From Rhodobacterales bacterium HKCCE4037 (GTDB taxonomy: Bacteria; Pseudomonadota; Alphaproteobacteria; Rhodobacterales; Rhodobacteraceae), in the NCBI GenBank assembly GCA_015689645.1, contig WVSM01000007.1, forward strand, positions 62,001 through 126,000: DNA of 64,000 nt. The letters run 5' to 3'. Below the pieces are notes generated by a model that saw only the letters and a list, made by a program, of their open reading frames with translations, searched no databases and was not told the origin of the DNA. Shown piece by piece: positions 9,400 to 17,730 of the stretch (position 1 is the stretch's first letter; every line of letters begins with the position of its first letter). Position numbers and translations under genes: made by a program.

Positions 9400-9729
9400 A
9401 TGCAACAATGGCTTTTCGATTTCCTGAACCTCGACAGCTGGCTGGAGTTCTGGTGGGTCACGCTGGGTTTCGTCGCGCAGGCGATCTTCGCGTCGCGCTT
9501 CATCGTGCAATGGATCGCGTCGGAACGGGCCGGCCGCTCCTACGTGCCGGTGGCGTTCTGGTACCTGTCGATCTCGGGCGGGCTGTTGATGCTGGCCTAT
9601 GCGATCTACCGTGCCGACCCGGTCTTCATCCTCGGCCAATCGACGGGGGTGATCGTTTACGGACGCAACCTGATGCTGATCCACAAGGCCAAGCGTCTGG
9701 AGGCTGACGCGGCGCATGAGAAGCCCTGA
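9400..9729 (+). CDS. Small membrane protein with lipid-A-disaccharide synthase N-terminal (LAB_N) domain
   Basis: 109 residues with three predicted membrane helices (about 18-38, 48-72, 78-98) and a LAB_N-like sequence (WVTLGFVAQAIFASRFIVQW, YGRNLMLIHK). LAB_N proteins are a free-standing version of the domain fused to LpxB in some bacteria; their biochemical role is not settled, though they sit in lipid A loci. Here it lies between a polyprenyl-phosphate glycosyltransferase and an ArnT-like transferase, so a part in translocating or presenting the lipid-linked sugar is possible (inference). Start and stop are tightly coupled to both neighbours. Confidence 0.82.
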   Translation: MQQWLFDFLNLDSWLEFWWVTLGFVAQAIFASRFIVQWIASERAGRSYVPVAFWYLSISGGLLMLAYAIYRADPVFILGQSTGVIVYGRNLMLIHKAKRLEADAAHEKP

Positions 9730-11356
9730 CATGGGGCTTCTGGCGCATCGGTTCGCGCCGCTGGCGCTGCTGCTGCTGGCGTTTCTGAGCTTCGGGATCG
9801 GGCTGGCCGAGCTTCCGGTGCAGGACCGCGACGAAGCGCGGTTCGCGCAGGCCGCGCGGCAGATGGCGGCAACCGGCGACCTGATCGACATCCGCTTCCT
9901 CGACCAGCCGCGCCACAACAAGCCCGCACTGATCTACTGGCTGCAGACGGCGGCGATCCAAGTGACGGGGGCGGATGGCGTGACACCGATCTGGATGCAT
10001 CGCCTGCCGTCGTATCTGGCCGGGGTGCTGTCGGCGCTGGCGCTGGTCTGGGCGGTACGGCCCATGGTCGGGCGGCGCGCGGCGCTGCTGGCCGGCGTGA
10101 TGTGCGCAACGATCTACATGCTGCATGCGGAGGCGCGGACGGCCAAGACCGATGCGGCTTTGCTGCTGTCGGTGATCCTGGCAATGGGCGCGCTGGGGCG
10201 GGTCTGGCTGGAGCAGGCGAAAGGCTGGTTGATCCCGGCGGTCTTCTGGACGGCATTGGCGGCGGGCTTCCTGTTGAAGGGGCCGATGGTGGCCTTGCCG
10301 GTTCTGGGCGCGATTGCGTGGTGCGGCTGGCAGGCGCGGTCGCTGCGCTGGCTGGGTGGGCTGCGACCCCTGCCCGGACTTGCGTGGTTCCTTCTGCTGT
10401 CCGCGCCGTGGTTCGTCGCAATCTCGATCGTCACCGAGGGGGCGTTCTGGGCCGGGTCGGTGGGCGGAGATCTGAGCGACAAGATCACGGCAACGGGCGA
10501 GCATTCGGGAAGCCCGCCGGGCCTTTACCTGCTGACGACATGGTTCACGTTCTGGCCGTGGACCATGCTCCTGCCGCTGGGTCTGGTCTACGGCTGGGTC
10601 ACGCGGCAGAAGGCAGAGACCGCGTTCCTGCTCGGCTGGCTGGTGCCCGGCTGGATCGTGTTCGAGGCCGTGCCGGTGAAGCTGATCCATTACACCCTGC
10701 CGCTGTATCCCGCCCTTCTGGCGCTCTGCGCGGCGGCGCTGCTCCAACTGGCGGAGGGCAAGCGGTTCGGTGGCTGGCCCGCGTGGATCGGAAGCGTCGG
10801 GTTCGCCTTGGGCGCGGTGCTGTTCGCGGCGCTGATGGCGGGGTTGCCGGTGGTCAATGGCCCCGGATTGCATGGCCCGAGCGTCGCAGGGGCGGTGATA
10901 ACGCTGACCCTGTCGGCCCTGGCGCTGTTCGCGTTCTGGACCGGGCGGGCCTTGCCAGGCATGGCTGCGCTGGCTGTGGCAGGCATCGCGATGGGCTGGA
11001 CGCTGACCGCCGCGACCCTGCCCGCTGCGCGCGACCTGTGGATCGCGCCGATGCTGGCCGACGCGATGGACGCGCACACCTGCCTTGAGGGGCCGGTGTC
11101 GCTGGTCGGCTACCAGGAGCCGTCAGCGGCCTTCCTGCTTGGCGGCGACGTCCGGATGGACACCCGCGAGGACGCGCTGGCCTATCTGTCCGAGGGGGCG
11201 GGGCGCACGGCTTGGATCCAGATAGAGGCCGGTGATCCCGTGGGCGTGCCGGGTGTGACGCAGGTCACCGGCACGAACTCGGCCAACTTCCGCAAAGTGA
11301 CCCTGCGCCTTTGGGTGTCGCCTGGGATACCGGCGGCGGAAAATCCATGCGGGTGA
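9716..11356 (+). CDS. ArnT-like family 39 glycosyltransferase, integral membrane
   Basis: 546 residues with about a dozen hydrophobic helices: a GT-C enzyme that uses a polyprenyl-linked sugar on the periplasmic side. The first extracytoplasmic loop holds the acidic motif QDRDEARFAQ (about residues 39-48), equivalent to the catalytic DE-x-R of ArnT/PMT enzymes. A periplasmic C-terminal part (about 450-546) follows the helices. The start at 9716 overlaps the LAB_N stop; ATG 9731 is an alternative. With the GT2 and PAP2 genes it suggests lipid A decoration; the transferred sugar is unknown, and the Ara4N genes arnA/arnB are not in the window. Confidence 0.85.
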   Translation: MRSPDMGLLAHRFAPLALLLLAFLSFGIGLAELPVQDRDEARFAQAARQMAATGDLIDIRFLDQPRHNKPALIYWLQTAAIQVTGADGVTPIWMHRLPSYLAGVLSALALVWAVRPMVGRRAALLAGVMCATIYMLHAEARTAKTDAALLLSVILAMGALGRVWLEQAKGWLIPAVFWTALAAGFLLKGPMVALPVLGAIAWCGWQARSLRWLGGLRPLPGLAWFLLLSAPWFVAISIVTEGAFWAGSVGGDLSDKITATGEHSGSPPGLYLLTTWFTFWPWTMLLPLGLVYGWVTRQKAETAFLLGWLVPGWIVFEAVPVKLIHYTLPLYPALLALCAAALLQLAEGKRFGGWPAWIGSVGFALGAVLFAALMAGLPVVNGPGLHGPSVAGAVITLTLSALALFAFWTGRALPGMAALAVAGIAMGWTLTAATLPAARDLWIAPMLADAMDAHTCLEGPVSLVGYQEPSAAFLLGGDVRMDTREDALAYLSEGAGRTAWIQIEAGDPVGVPGVTQVTGTNSANFRKVTLRLWVSPGIPAAENPCG

Positions 11357-12021
11357 TCCTGTTCCTTTTGCTGCTTGCCGGCGCCTTCGCGCTCGACGGA
11401 GCCGTGCACGGGGCGGTGCAATCCGCACCAGGCTGGGTCGCGGAGGCCGCGCGCCACGTGACGTGGATCGGCAAGACGGACTGGCAGGCCTTGGTATTGG
11501 TCACGTTGATGCTGGGGGCGGTCTTCGTCCCATCCTCGCCGACCGCGGAACGGGTTTTGCGGCTGGCCGTGGCGTGTTTCCTGCTGATCCTGCTGACCGG
11601 CATCGCCGTGCAACTTCTGAAACACGGGTTCGGACGGCCACGGCCCGCGCATGTCGGGGAGCTTTCGGTCTGGAGCTTCGCACCCTTCGGGTTCCAGTCG
11701 GGCTGGAATTCGTTTCCGTCGGGGCACTCGACCACGATGGGCGCGCTGGCGGTGATGGCTGGCCGGATCTGGCCACGGTGGACCGTCGTCGCATGGGGCG
11801 TCGCGGCGCTGGTGGGGGTCAGCCGGGTATTGGTGGGAGCACATTACCCCTCGGACGTGGTGGCCGGGTTGGCGCTCGGCGCGGTGCTGGCGGCGTGGCT
11901 CTTGGACCGGTGGGCGGTCACGGCGCCGTTCCCGGCGAATGAGGGCGCGCCGCAGAGGGTGGTGGAGATCCCCCGGACCTTCGGACGGCTGCTGGCATCC
12001 CTGTGGCCGCGCCGCACGTAA
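11347..12021 (+). CDS. PAP2-family membrane phosphatase
   Basis: 224 residues with about six hydrophobic segments. The three PAP2 motifs are present: KHGFGRPRP (K-x6-RP), PSGHST, and SRVLVGAHYPSD (S-R-x5-H-x3-D). Such enzymes dephosphorylate undecaprenyl pyrophosphate, lipid A or phosphatidic acid at the periplasmic face. The ATG at 11347 lies inside the end of the ArnT-like gene; a TTG at 11311 would extend it with non-hydrophobic sequence and is less likely. Last gene of the four-gene cassette, where it may remove a lipid A phosphate or recycle the lipid carrier (inference). Confidence 0.85.
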   Translation: MRVILFLLLLAGAFALDGAVHGAVQSAPGWVAEAARHVTWIGKTDWQALVLVTLMLGAVFVPSSPTAERVLRLAVACFLLILLTGIAVQLLKHGFGRPRPAHVGELSVWSFAPFGFQSGWNSFPSGHSTTMGALAVMAGRIWPRWTVVAWGVAALVGVSRVLVGAHYPSDVVAGLALGAVLAAWLLDRWAVTAPFPANEGAPQRVVEIPRTFGRLLASLWPRRT

Positions 12022-12130
12022 GGCGTTTCCGGTTTCCACTGTAACGGGTATCGCCGATGTCCCAAGAACGCCGAAGGCGTGCCAGGGTATCCGTGTCTCG
12101 TGTTCAAGATCGGGCGTTATCGGGTCACGC

Positions 12131-12263
12131 CGGAAAACTCCAGTTTTCCGTGAGGGATTTCTGCAGAAATCCCCGCCCGCGGCGGCGGGCGCGGAAAACG
12201 CGCGTTTTCCGGTCCGTTTTGCGCGCGCAAAACGCCCCGCGGCGCGCGTCGCGAGACGCGGGG
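12131..12263. repeat. Six abutting palindromes/hairpins
   Basis: Successive inverted repeats: 12131-12150 (9-bp arms around CC, core GGAAAACT), 12154-12173 GGGATTTCTGCAGAAATCCC (perfect), 12175-12190 (GCCCGC/GCGGGC), 12192-12211 CGGAAAACGCGCGTTTTCCG (perfect), 12215-12234 CGTTTTGCGCGCGCAAAACG (perfect), 12235-12263 (CCCCGCG/CGCGGGG, inner GCGTC/GACGC). Spacers are 0-3 bp. The first element could end transcription of the lipid A cassette, but one terminator would not need six stems. Confidence 0.8.
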
Positions 12264-12279
12264 GGCGGCAGATCGCGTA

Positions 12280-12309
12280 ACTACAGGATAACTACGGGTT
12301 CACTACGGC
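12280..12309 (+). repeat. 11-bp phased direct repeat ACTAC(A/G)GG, locus 1
   Basis: ACTACAGG, ACTACGGG and ACTACGGC begin at 12280, 12291 and 12302, exactly 11 bp apart, followed by a decayed fourth unit near 12313. The same unit with the same spacing recurs at 52626-52656. Period equals about one helical turn. Confidence 0.65.
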
Positions 12310-12353
12310 TTCCTTACACGGTCGCAATCAGTCATTCGGCATGTCGCAAAGAG

Positions 12354-12373
12354 TCTGGACAGATATGTCCAGA
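12354..12373. promoter_or_regulatory. Perfect inverted repeat upstream of dimethylglycine dehydrogenase gene
   Basis: TCTGGACA-GATA-TGTCCAGA, 8-bp arms, 52 bp before the start codon. The position and symmetry suit an operator for a dimeric regulator; the TetR gene downstream of the enzyme is the nearest candidate. Binding partner not established. Confidence 0.5.
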
Positions 12374-12424
12374 GCTTCCTAATTTCGATCCAGACACCGG
12401 ATTCGCACCCGCAGGAGGCTGCCC

Positions 12425-14827
12425 ATGAAATCCCATTACCGCGTTGTCGTGATCGGCGGGGGCGTTGTCGGCTCCTCGGTTCTGTACCACTTGGCGAAAC
12501 TTGGCTGGACCGATTGCGTCATGCTGGAACGCTCGGTCCTGACGGCCGGGTCAAGCTGGCACGCGGCGGGCGGCATCCACGCGCTGAACGCGGATCCGAA
12601 CATGGCGGCGTTGCAGGCCTATACCATTGATTTGCTGAGCGAAGTGGAGGCCGAGAGCGGCCAGAACATCGGGCTTCACATGACCGGCGGGCTGACGCTG
12701 GCGGGCACACCGGAGCGCTGGGAATGGCTGCAATCGGCCTATCGCACGTTCCAGTCCATCGGCATCCACGACTGCCACCTGATGACCCCGGCAGAGGCAC
12801 AGGCGGCCTGTCCGATCATGTCGACCGATGGCGTTCTCGGCGCGCTCTGGGCCGATCGGGAGGGCTACGTGGACACCACCGGCACCGTCCATGCCTATGC
12901 CATCGCTGCAAAAAAGCGCGGGGCGGAGTATTACGAACACACGAAGGTGGGGGAGCTGATCCAGACCGCCGATGGCTGGGAAGTGATCACGGACAAAGGG
13001 AAAATCACCTGCGAGCACGTGGTCAATGCGGGTGGCCTCTGGGCCAAGCAACTGGGCCGCATGGCGGGCATCGAATTGCCGGTCTCGCCGCTGAAGCACC
13101 ACTACCTGATCTCGGACACGATCCCGGCGCTGGAGAGCCTCGATTTCGAAGTTCCGATGACCGTGGACCTCGAAGGATTCACCTATCTGCGGCAGGACCA
13201 GAAGGGCGTCCTGCTCGGCATTTACGAGGTCGAGCACGAGCATTGGGCGATGGACGGCGCGCCGTGGGACTACGGGATGGAGCTGTTCCAGGAGCAGACC
13301 GATCGTATTGAAAAAGAACTGATTTTGGGGTTCGAGCGCTATCCCGCCTTGCAGGAGGTGGGCGTCAAGACCTGGGTGAACGGGGCGTTCACCTTCTCGC
13401 CCGACGGCAACCCGCTGGTCGGGCCGGTGCCGGGCGTGAAGGGCTATTGGTGCGCCTGCGCCGTGATGGCGGGCTTCCTGCAAGGCGGCGGCGTCGGCAA
13501 GTCCTTGGCGGAATGGATGATCGAGGGCGAGACCGAGGCCGACACCTATTGCATGGACGTCGCCCGCTACGGGAAGTTCGCGGAGAACCGGGAATACATC
13601 AAGCAGACCACCGGCCAGTTCTATTCGCGCCGCTTCGTGATGTCCTACCCGAATGAACAGCTTCCGGCGGGGCGGCCCCTGAAGCGCGCGCCGGCCTATT
13701 CCGACATGACGGAGGCCGGGTGCCGCTGGGGGCAATCGTGGGATCTGGAAGTGCCGCTCTACTTCGCGCCGAGCACGGAGTTCGAGGAAAACCTGACGCT
13801 GAAGCGCTCCAACGCGCATGACATCGTGGCGGCGGAGTGCAAGGCGGTGCGCGAGAGCGTGGGCCTTCTGGACATCTCCGGCTTCTCCCGCTTCGAGGTG
13901 TCCGGGCCAAACGCGGAGGCATGGCTCGACAAGCTGATGGCGTCGAAACTGCCGAAGCCCGGACGCGCAAAGCTGGCCCCGATGCTGGCGCCTTCGGGGC
14001 GGCTGATGGGCGACCTGACGCTGTTCAACTGGGGCGACGGCACGTGGTGGATCATGGGATCCTACTACCTTCGGGCGTGGCACATGCGGTGGTTCAAGGA
14101 CCACCTGGGCGACGGCGTGCAGGTGCGCGATCTGGGCGAGGAGGTCTGTGGCTTCTCGCTCTCCGGGCCGAAGTCGAAGGCCGTGATCGACAAGCTGGTG
14201 GAGGGCGGCGTGGACCTGCCCTTCATGGGCTGCGCCGCGCTGGACGTGGGGCTGATCCGAGCCAAGGTCGCGCGGATGAGCGTGACCGGCGAGACGGGAT
14301 ACGAGATCAACTGCCGCTACGGCGATCACATCACGCTGAGGCGGATGCTGCTGGAGTCGGGCGCGGACGAAGGCATCCGCGAGGTCGGCTTCAACGCGCT
14401 CCTGTCGACGCGGCTGGAGAAGAGCTTCGGCATCTGGTCGAAGGAATTCACCATGGGCTACACCGCCGCCCAGACCGGCATGGACCGCTGGATCGACTGG
14501 GACAAGGACTTCACCGGCAAGGCGGGCGCGATGGCCGAGAAGGTCGGGAACGGCCCGTCGCAACGGCTGGTGACGCTGGAGATCGCCGAGGGGGATTCCG
14601 ATGCGATCGGGTACGAGCCGGTCTGGAAAGATGGCGAGATGGTCGGCTTCGTCACCTCGGGCGGATACGGGCACACCTTGGGCAAATCGCTCGCCATGGC
14701 GATGGTGAACGTGGAGGCGGCGGAGGACGGCACGGACCTATCGGTGCATGTCGTGGGCGTCGAGCGGGCGGCGAAGGTCATCCCGCCCTCACCCTACGAT
14801 CCGGCCGGCAAAGCGATGCGGGCGTGA
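12425..14827 (+). CDS. FAD-dependent dimethylglycine/sarcosine dehydrogenase-like protein (DAO + GcvT)
   Basis: 800 residues in two parts. The N-terminal DAO flavoprotein (about 1-380) has VVVIGGGVVGSS and the SSWHAAGG motif; His46 matches the covalent flavin histidine of dimethylglycine and sarcosine dehydrogenases. The C-terminal half (about 440-800) is an aminomethyltransferase (GcvT-like) domain that passes the released one-carbon unit to tetrahydrofolate. It oxidatively demethylates N-methylglycines in the cytoplasm, a step in glycine betaine breakdown, which fits the bet genes 7 kb upstream. Whether the substrate is dimethylglycine or sarcosine is not decidable here. AGGAGG lies 6 nt before the ATG. 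Confidence 0.85.
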   Translation: MKSHYRVVVIGGGVVGSSVLYHLAKLGWTDCVMLERSVLTAGSSWHAAGGIHALNADPNMAALQAYTIDLLSEVEAESGQNIGLHMTGGLTLAGTPERWEWLQSAYRTFQSIGIHDCHLMTPAEAQAACPIMSTDGVLGALWADREGYVDTTGTVHAYAIAAKKRGAEYYEHTKVGELIQTADGWEVITDKGKITCEHVVNAGGLWAKQLGRMAGIELPVSPLKHHYLISDTIPALESLDFEVPMTVDLEGFTYLRQDQKGVLLGIYEVEHEHWAMDGAPWDYGMELFQEQTDRIEKELILGFERYPALQEVGVKTWVNGAFTFSPDGNPLVGPVPGVKGYWCACAVMAGFLQGGGVGKSLAEWMIEGETEADTYCMDVARYGKFAENREYIKQTTGQFYSRRFVMSYPNEQLPAGRPLKRAPAYSDMTEAGCRWGQSWDLEVPLYFAPSTEFEENLTLKRSNAHDIVAAECKAVRESVGLLDISGFSRFEVSGPNAEAWLDKLMASKLPKPGRAKLAPMLAPSGRLMGDLTLFNWGDGTWWIMGSYYLRAWHMRWFKDHLGDGVQVRDLGEEVCGFSLSGPKSKAVIDKLVEGGVDLPFMGCAALDVGLIRAKVARMSVTGETGYEINCRYGDHITLRRMLLESGADEGIREVGFNALLSTRLEKSFGIWSKEFTMGYTAAQTGMDRWIDWDKDFTGKAGAMAEKVGNGPSQRLVTLEIAEGDSDAIGYEPVWKDGEMVGFVTSGGYGHTLGKSLAMAMVNVEAAEDGTDLSVHVVGVERAAKVIPPSPYDPAGKAMRA

Positions 14828-14922
14828 GGGCGCGGCAGTGGACCGGATACGGTTCGACGCGCTAAAGGTATGTATTGCCAAGACGCCCGCCATTTGCGGA
14901 CCGAACCCCGAGAGAAACGACA

Positions 14923-15588
14923 ATGCCCCGCCCTGCCCCCGTTCTCCACCGTGACGATCCGGCGAAAGACCCGCTGACGGGACATGTGAAGGTCACGCGC
15001 GAGGATTGGCTGAACGTGGCGCGCGAGGTGCTGATTGGGCAAGGCGCGGGCGAGGTGAAGGTGCTGGCGCTGGCCAACCGGCTGGGTGTGTCGCGGTCCA
15101 GTTTCTACTGGTATTTCGGCTCGCGCGCCGACTTGCTCGATGCGCTTCTGGCGGATTGGGAGGCGCGCAACACCGCGCCGATCCTGCATCATTGCGCCTT
15201 GCCGACCGAGACGATCACGGCGGCCCTGTGCAACTTTTTCCGCTGCTTCGTGGATGCCCGTATCTTCGACGCGCATCTGGATTTCGCCGTGCGGGAATGG
15301 GCGCGGCGCGACACGTCGGTGCGGCGGCGGATCGATGCCGCGGACGCCGCGCGGTTGCGCGCTGTCACGGAGATGTTCGAGGCGCATGGTTACGAGGCGG
15401 TGGAGGCCGACAGCCGGGCGCGCATCCTCTACTTCATGCAGATCGGCTATCACGCGCTGGAATTGCGCGAGACGATTGAGACGCGGATGACGCGGCTGCC
15501 CGGCTTCCTTGAGCATTTCACGGGGCGCCAACCCCGGGCCGAAGAGATCGCGGAGTTCACCGCTTTCGCCCTGACGGCCCGGACCTAG
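14923..15588 (+). CDS. TetR-family transcriptional regulator
   Basis: 221 residues. TetR helix-turn-helix near residues 43-64 (VKVLALANRLGVSRSSFYWY), followed by a helical ligand domain (RADLLDALLADWEARN). The ATG at 14923 has GAGAGA about 7 nt upstream; a TTG at 14875 adds a basic, unlikely N-terminus. It lies 95 bp after the dimethylglycine dehydrogenase-like gene on the same strand, so it may control that gene through the inverted repeat at 12354. Its 3' end overlaps the converging Gfo/Idh gene by 4 bp. Confidence 0.85.
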   Translation: MPRPAPVLHRDDPAKDPLTGHVKVTREDWLNVAREVLIGQGAGEVKVLALANRLGVSRSSFYWYFGSRADLLDALLADWEARNTAPILHHCALPTETITAALCNFFRCFVDARIFDAHLDFAVREWARRDTSVRRRIDAADAARLRAVTEMFEAHGYEAVEADSRARILYFMQIGYHALELRETIETRMTRLPGFLEHFTGRQPRAEEIAEFTAFALTART

Positions 15589-16604
15589 AGCGTCACGCGC
15601 TGCCCCGTGCGCACGCTTTCATCGGCAGCGAGGCAGATGGCGAGCGAGCGCACCGCGTCCTCCATGTGCCGCGTGAGGTCGATATCTTCGACAATCGCGC
15701 GGCGCAGGTAGGCCTGTTCGGCGTCACAGAGTTCCTGGTGGCCCGGTTCCTCGTCCAGCGCGATCATCTCGTCGCCGTCCTGGCGGTGCACCAGCAGGCC
15801 GCCGACCTTGGTGTGGCCGTCGATATCAGCGCTGTCGGTCTTGTCGGCATCGGTGATGGAGACCGAGCCGTTCGGGCTGACCACGTCCTTCACGAAGAAG
15901 GCCGTCTCGCTCATCATCGGGCCCCAGCCGGCCTCGTACCAGCCGACGGAGCCGTCGTCGAAGATCACCTGGAACTGACCGTAATTGTACATGTCCGGGG
16001 CGATTTCATCCGATAGACGCAGGCCCATGCCGTGCACGGCGACGGGTTTCGCGTCGGTGATCTGGCACCAGACATCGACGTAATGAACGCCGCAATCGAC
16101 GATGGGCGCGGTGGTGTCCATCAGCGCCTTGTGGGTCTGCCACTCTGCGCCCTTGGACTGCTGGTTGAGGTTCATGCGGAAGACGTAGGGTCCGCCAAGG
16201 GCGCGGGCCTCGGCGATAAGGCGCTGCCACGACGGGTGGTGGCGCAGGATGTAGCCGACGGCGAGTTTGCGGCCGGTGGCCCGCGCCTTTTCCACGACGG
16301 CTTGTGCATCGGCGACATTGGTGGCGAGGGGTTTTTCGACGAAGACATGGGCCCCGGCCTCCATCGCCTTGATGGCCAGCGCGGCGTGGCTGTCGGAATA
16401 GGTGGCGACGACGACGAGGTCGGGCTTGAGCGCGAGGGCTTCGTCCACGTCCGAAAACCACGGGTAGCCTTGCAGGTCTGCGGGGAGGTCAGGCCGTGAG
16501 CGGCTGACCAGCCCGACGATCTCGGCATCCTCCGCCGCGTGGTGGGCGAGTGCGTGGCTGCGGCCCATATTGCCGAGGCCGATGATGACGACGCGGAGGG
16601 TCAT
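15585..16604 (-). CDS. Gfo/Idh/MocA-family oxidoreductase
   Basis: 339 residues. N-terminal Rossmann fold with VVIIGLGNMGRSHA and the family signature VFVEKPLATN (EKP lysine), then a C-terminal beta-sheet domain with the substrate histidine region DCGVHYVDVW. These enzymes oxidise or reduce a sugar or cyclitol hydroxyl with NAD(P). The ATG at 16604 has GGAGAG 7 nt upstream; a longer frame to 16631 lies inside the preceding gene. Last of three consecutive Gfo/Idh genes at the 3' end of the sugar operon; its start overlaps the previous stop. Confidence 0.88.
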   Translation of the reverse strand: MTLRVVIIGLGNMGRSHALAHHAAEDAEIVGLVSRSRPDLPADLQGYPWFSDVDEALALKPDLVVVATYSDSHAALAIKAMEAGAHVFVEKPLATNVADAQAVVEKARATGRKLAVGYILRHHPSWQRLIAEARALGGPYVFRMNLNQQSKGAEWQTHKALMDTTAPIVDCGVHYVDVWCQITDAKPVAVHGMGLRLSDEIAPDMYNYGQFQVIFDDGSVGWYEAGWGPMMSETAFFVKDVVSPNGSVSITDADKTDSADIDGHTKVGGLLVHRQDGDEMIALDEEPGHQELCDAEQAYLRRAIVEDIDLTRHMEDAVRSLAICLAADESVRTGQRVTL

Positions 16605-16605
16605 G

Positions 16606-17730
16606 TCAGCTCTCCAGCCTGCGGGCGGCACCCACGGCGACTTCCTTGCCGGTCATGCGCGAGCGGACGGCGGCGAAGGCCATGGCGAGGCTGCGCAGGT
16701 TCTCGGCCGCGCCGTTCGACGGCTCGCGGTCATCCTCGATGGCGCAGAGAAGCTCACCCATCGTGCCCATGAAGCCGTCGTTGAACCACTGGCCTTCGAT
16801 TTTGGGCCGGGCGATGCCGTCGGGCGTGGTCATGGTCACGCGCTGCTGGCTGAGGTCGGGGCCGTCAGACTGGATGCTTCCGGCGGTGCCGCCAAGGAAG
16901 GTCGTGTCGCGGGGGCCGTGGGGGATGCCGCCGTCGAAGACGAGCGAGGCCTGTGCGCCATCGGCCCGCACCATGGCTTGCGCCAGAAGCGGCACCTTGT
17001 TGGCCTGCCCCGCGCCGCGCAGGGCGGTGGCGAATACGGATTCGACCCGGTCGCCCAGAACCGAGTTCACGAAGTCGAACCAATGCACGCCGAAATCGTA
17101 GAGGATCAGGTCCTCGATCTCGTCAAAGGGCGTCCCGGCGGTCCAGCCGTGGTTCCAGTGCACGTTCAGATGCACCGAAAGCACCTGTCCGATATGGCCC
17201 GCGCGCGCGGCTTCCCGCATGAAGGCGAAATAGGGAGCCCACCGTGCGTTCTGGTTCACGGCCAGCTTCACGCCCTTGTCCTGCGCCAGTTTCACGAGGT
17301 CCATGCCGGTGTCGAGGTCGGTGACGAAGGGCTTCTGGCTGAGGACGTGCTTGCCCGCCTTCAACGCCGCTTCGATGATCTCGGTCCGGTGTTCGGGGTG
17401 GAGGGTGATGTCGACCACGTCGATATCGGGGTTCGACAGGATGGTTTGCCAGTCGTCCTCGATCCGCGCCTCGGGGCAATATTCCGCCGCTTTCTCCTCG
17501 GCCTTCGCGCGCGTGCGGTTCCACATCGCACCTACGGTCCAGCCTGCCTTGCGGTAGGCGTCGAGATGCGAGCCGGAGATGCCGCCGGTCCCGATCACGC
17601 CGATCCTGGGCCGCAGGTGTTGCGGCATCGGCGGCTTGTAGGCAACGTCAGGCGCGGCGATTTCGGGCAGGTCGGCGGCCTTCAGCGCGTAGGTGTCGCT
17701 GTCGCCCGCGTCCTTGGTCGTGTCACTCAT
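16606..17730 (-). CDS. Gfo/Idh/MocA-family oxidoreductase
   Basis: 374 residues with an N-terminal extension of about 40 residues before the Rossmann start IGVIGTGGISGSHL. The usual EKP is QKP here (HVLSQKPFVTD); the catalytic lysine is retained. The substrate domain carries YDFGVHWFDFVN with the conserved histidine. It overlaps the upstream Gfo/Idh gene by 4 bp. A dehydrogenase acting on a sugar or sugar-acid hydroxyl is expected; the substrate is unknown. Confidence 0.87.
   Translation of the reverse strand: MSDTTKDAGDSDTYALKAADLPEIAAPDVAYKPPMPQHLRPRIGVIGTGGISGSHLDAYRKAGWTVGAMWNRTRAKAEEKAAEYCPEARIEDDWQTILSNPDIDVVDITLHPEHRTEIIEAALKAGKHVLSQKPFVTDLDTGMDLVKLAQDKGVKLAVNQNARWAPYFAFMREAARAGHIGQVLSVHLNVHWNHGWTAGTPFDEIEDLILYDFGVHWFDFVNSVLGDRVESVFATALRGAGQANKVPLLAQAMVRADGAQASLVFDGGIPHGPRDTTFLGGTAGSIQSDGPDLSQQRVTMTTPDGIARPKIEGQWFNDGFMGTMGELLCAIEDDREPSNGAAENLRSLAMAFAAVRSRMTGKEVAVGAARRLES

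Larger units (their letters stand above)
12022..12424. other. 403-bp gene-free region with hairpin array, 11-bp repeats and an inverted repeat
   Basis: Separates the lipid A cassette from the dimethylglycine dehydrogenase gene, all on the plus strand. In order it holds an unremarkable 110 bp, six abutting hairpins (12131-12263), three 11-bp phased repeat units (12280-12309), a perfect 20-bp inverted repeat (12354-12373), and an AGGAGG ribosome site 6 nt before the next gene. No open frame here has credible coding character. Confidence 0.7.

Noticed and set aside
9626-11077. 483-codon minus-strand frame opposite the ArnT-like gene
   Set aside because: Gln/Arg/His-rich mirror of a membrane protein; no membrane segments or motifs of its own.
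12280-12320. Short CRISPR-like repeat array
   Set aside because: Units are 8-11 bp with 2-4 bp between cores, only three copies, no spacers of CRISPR size and no cas genes.
12551-14674. 707-codon open frame on the minus strand opposite the dimethylglycine dehydrogenase-like gene
   Set aside because: It is the antisense shadow of a strongly supported 800-residue flavoprotein; its composition (His, Arg, Ala rich, no domain) is typical of GC-rich mirror frames.
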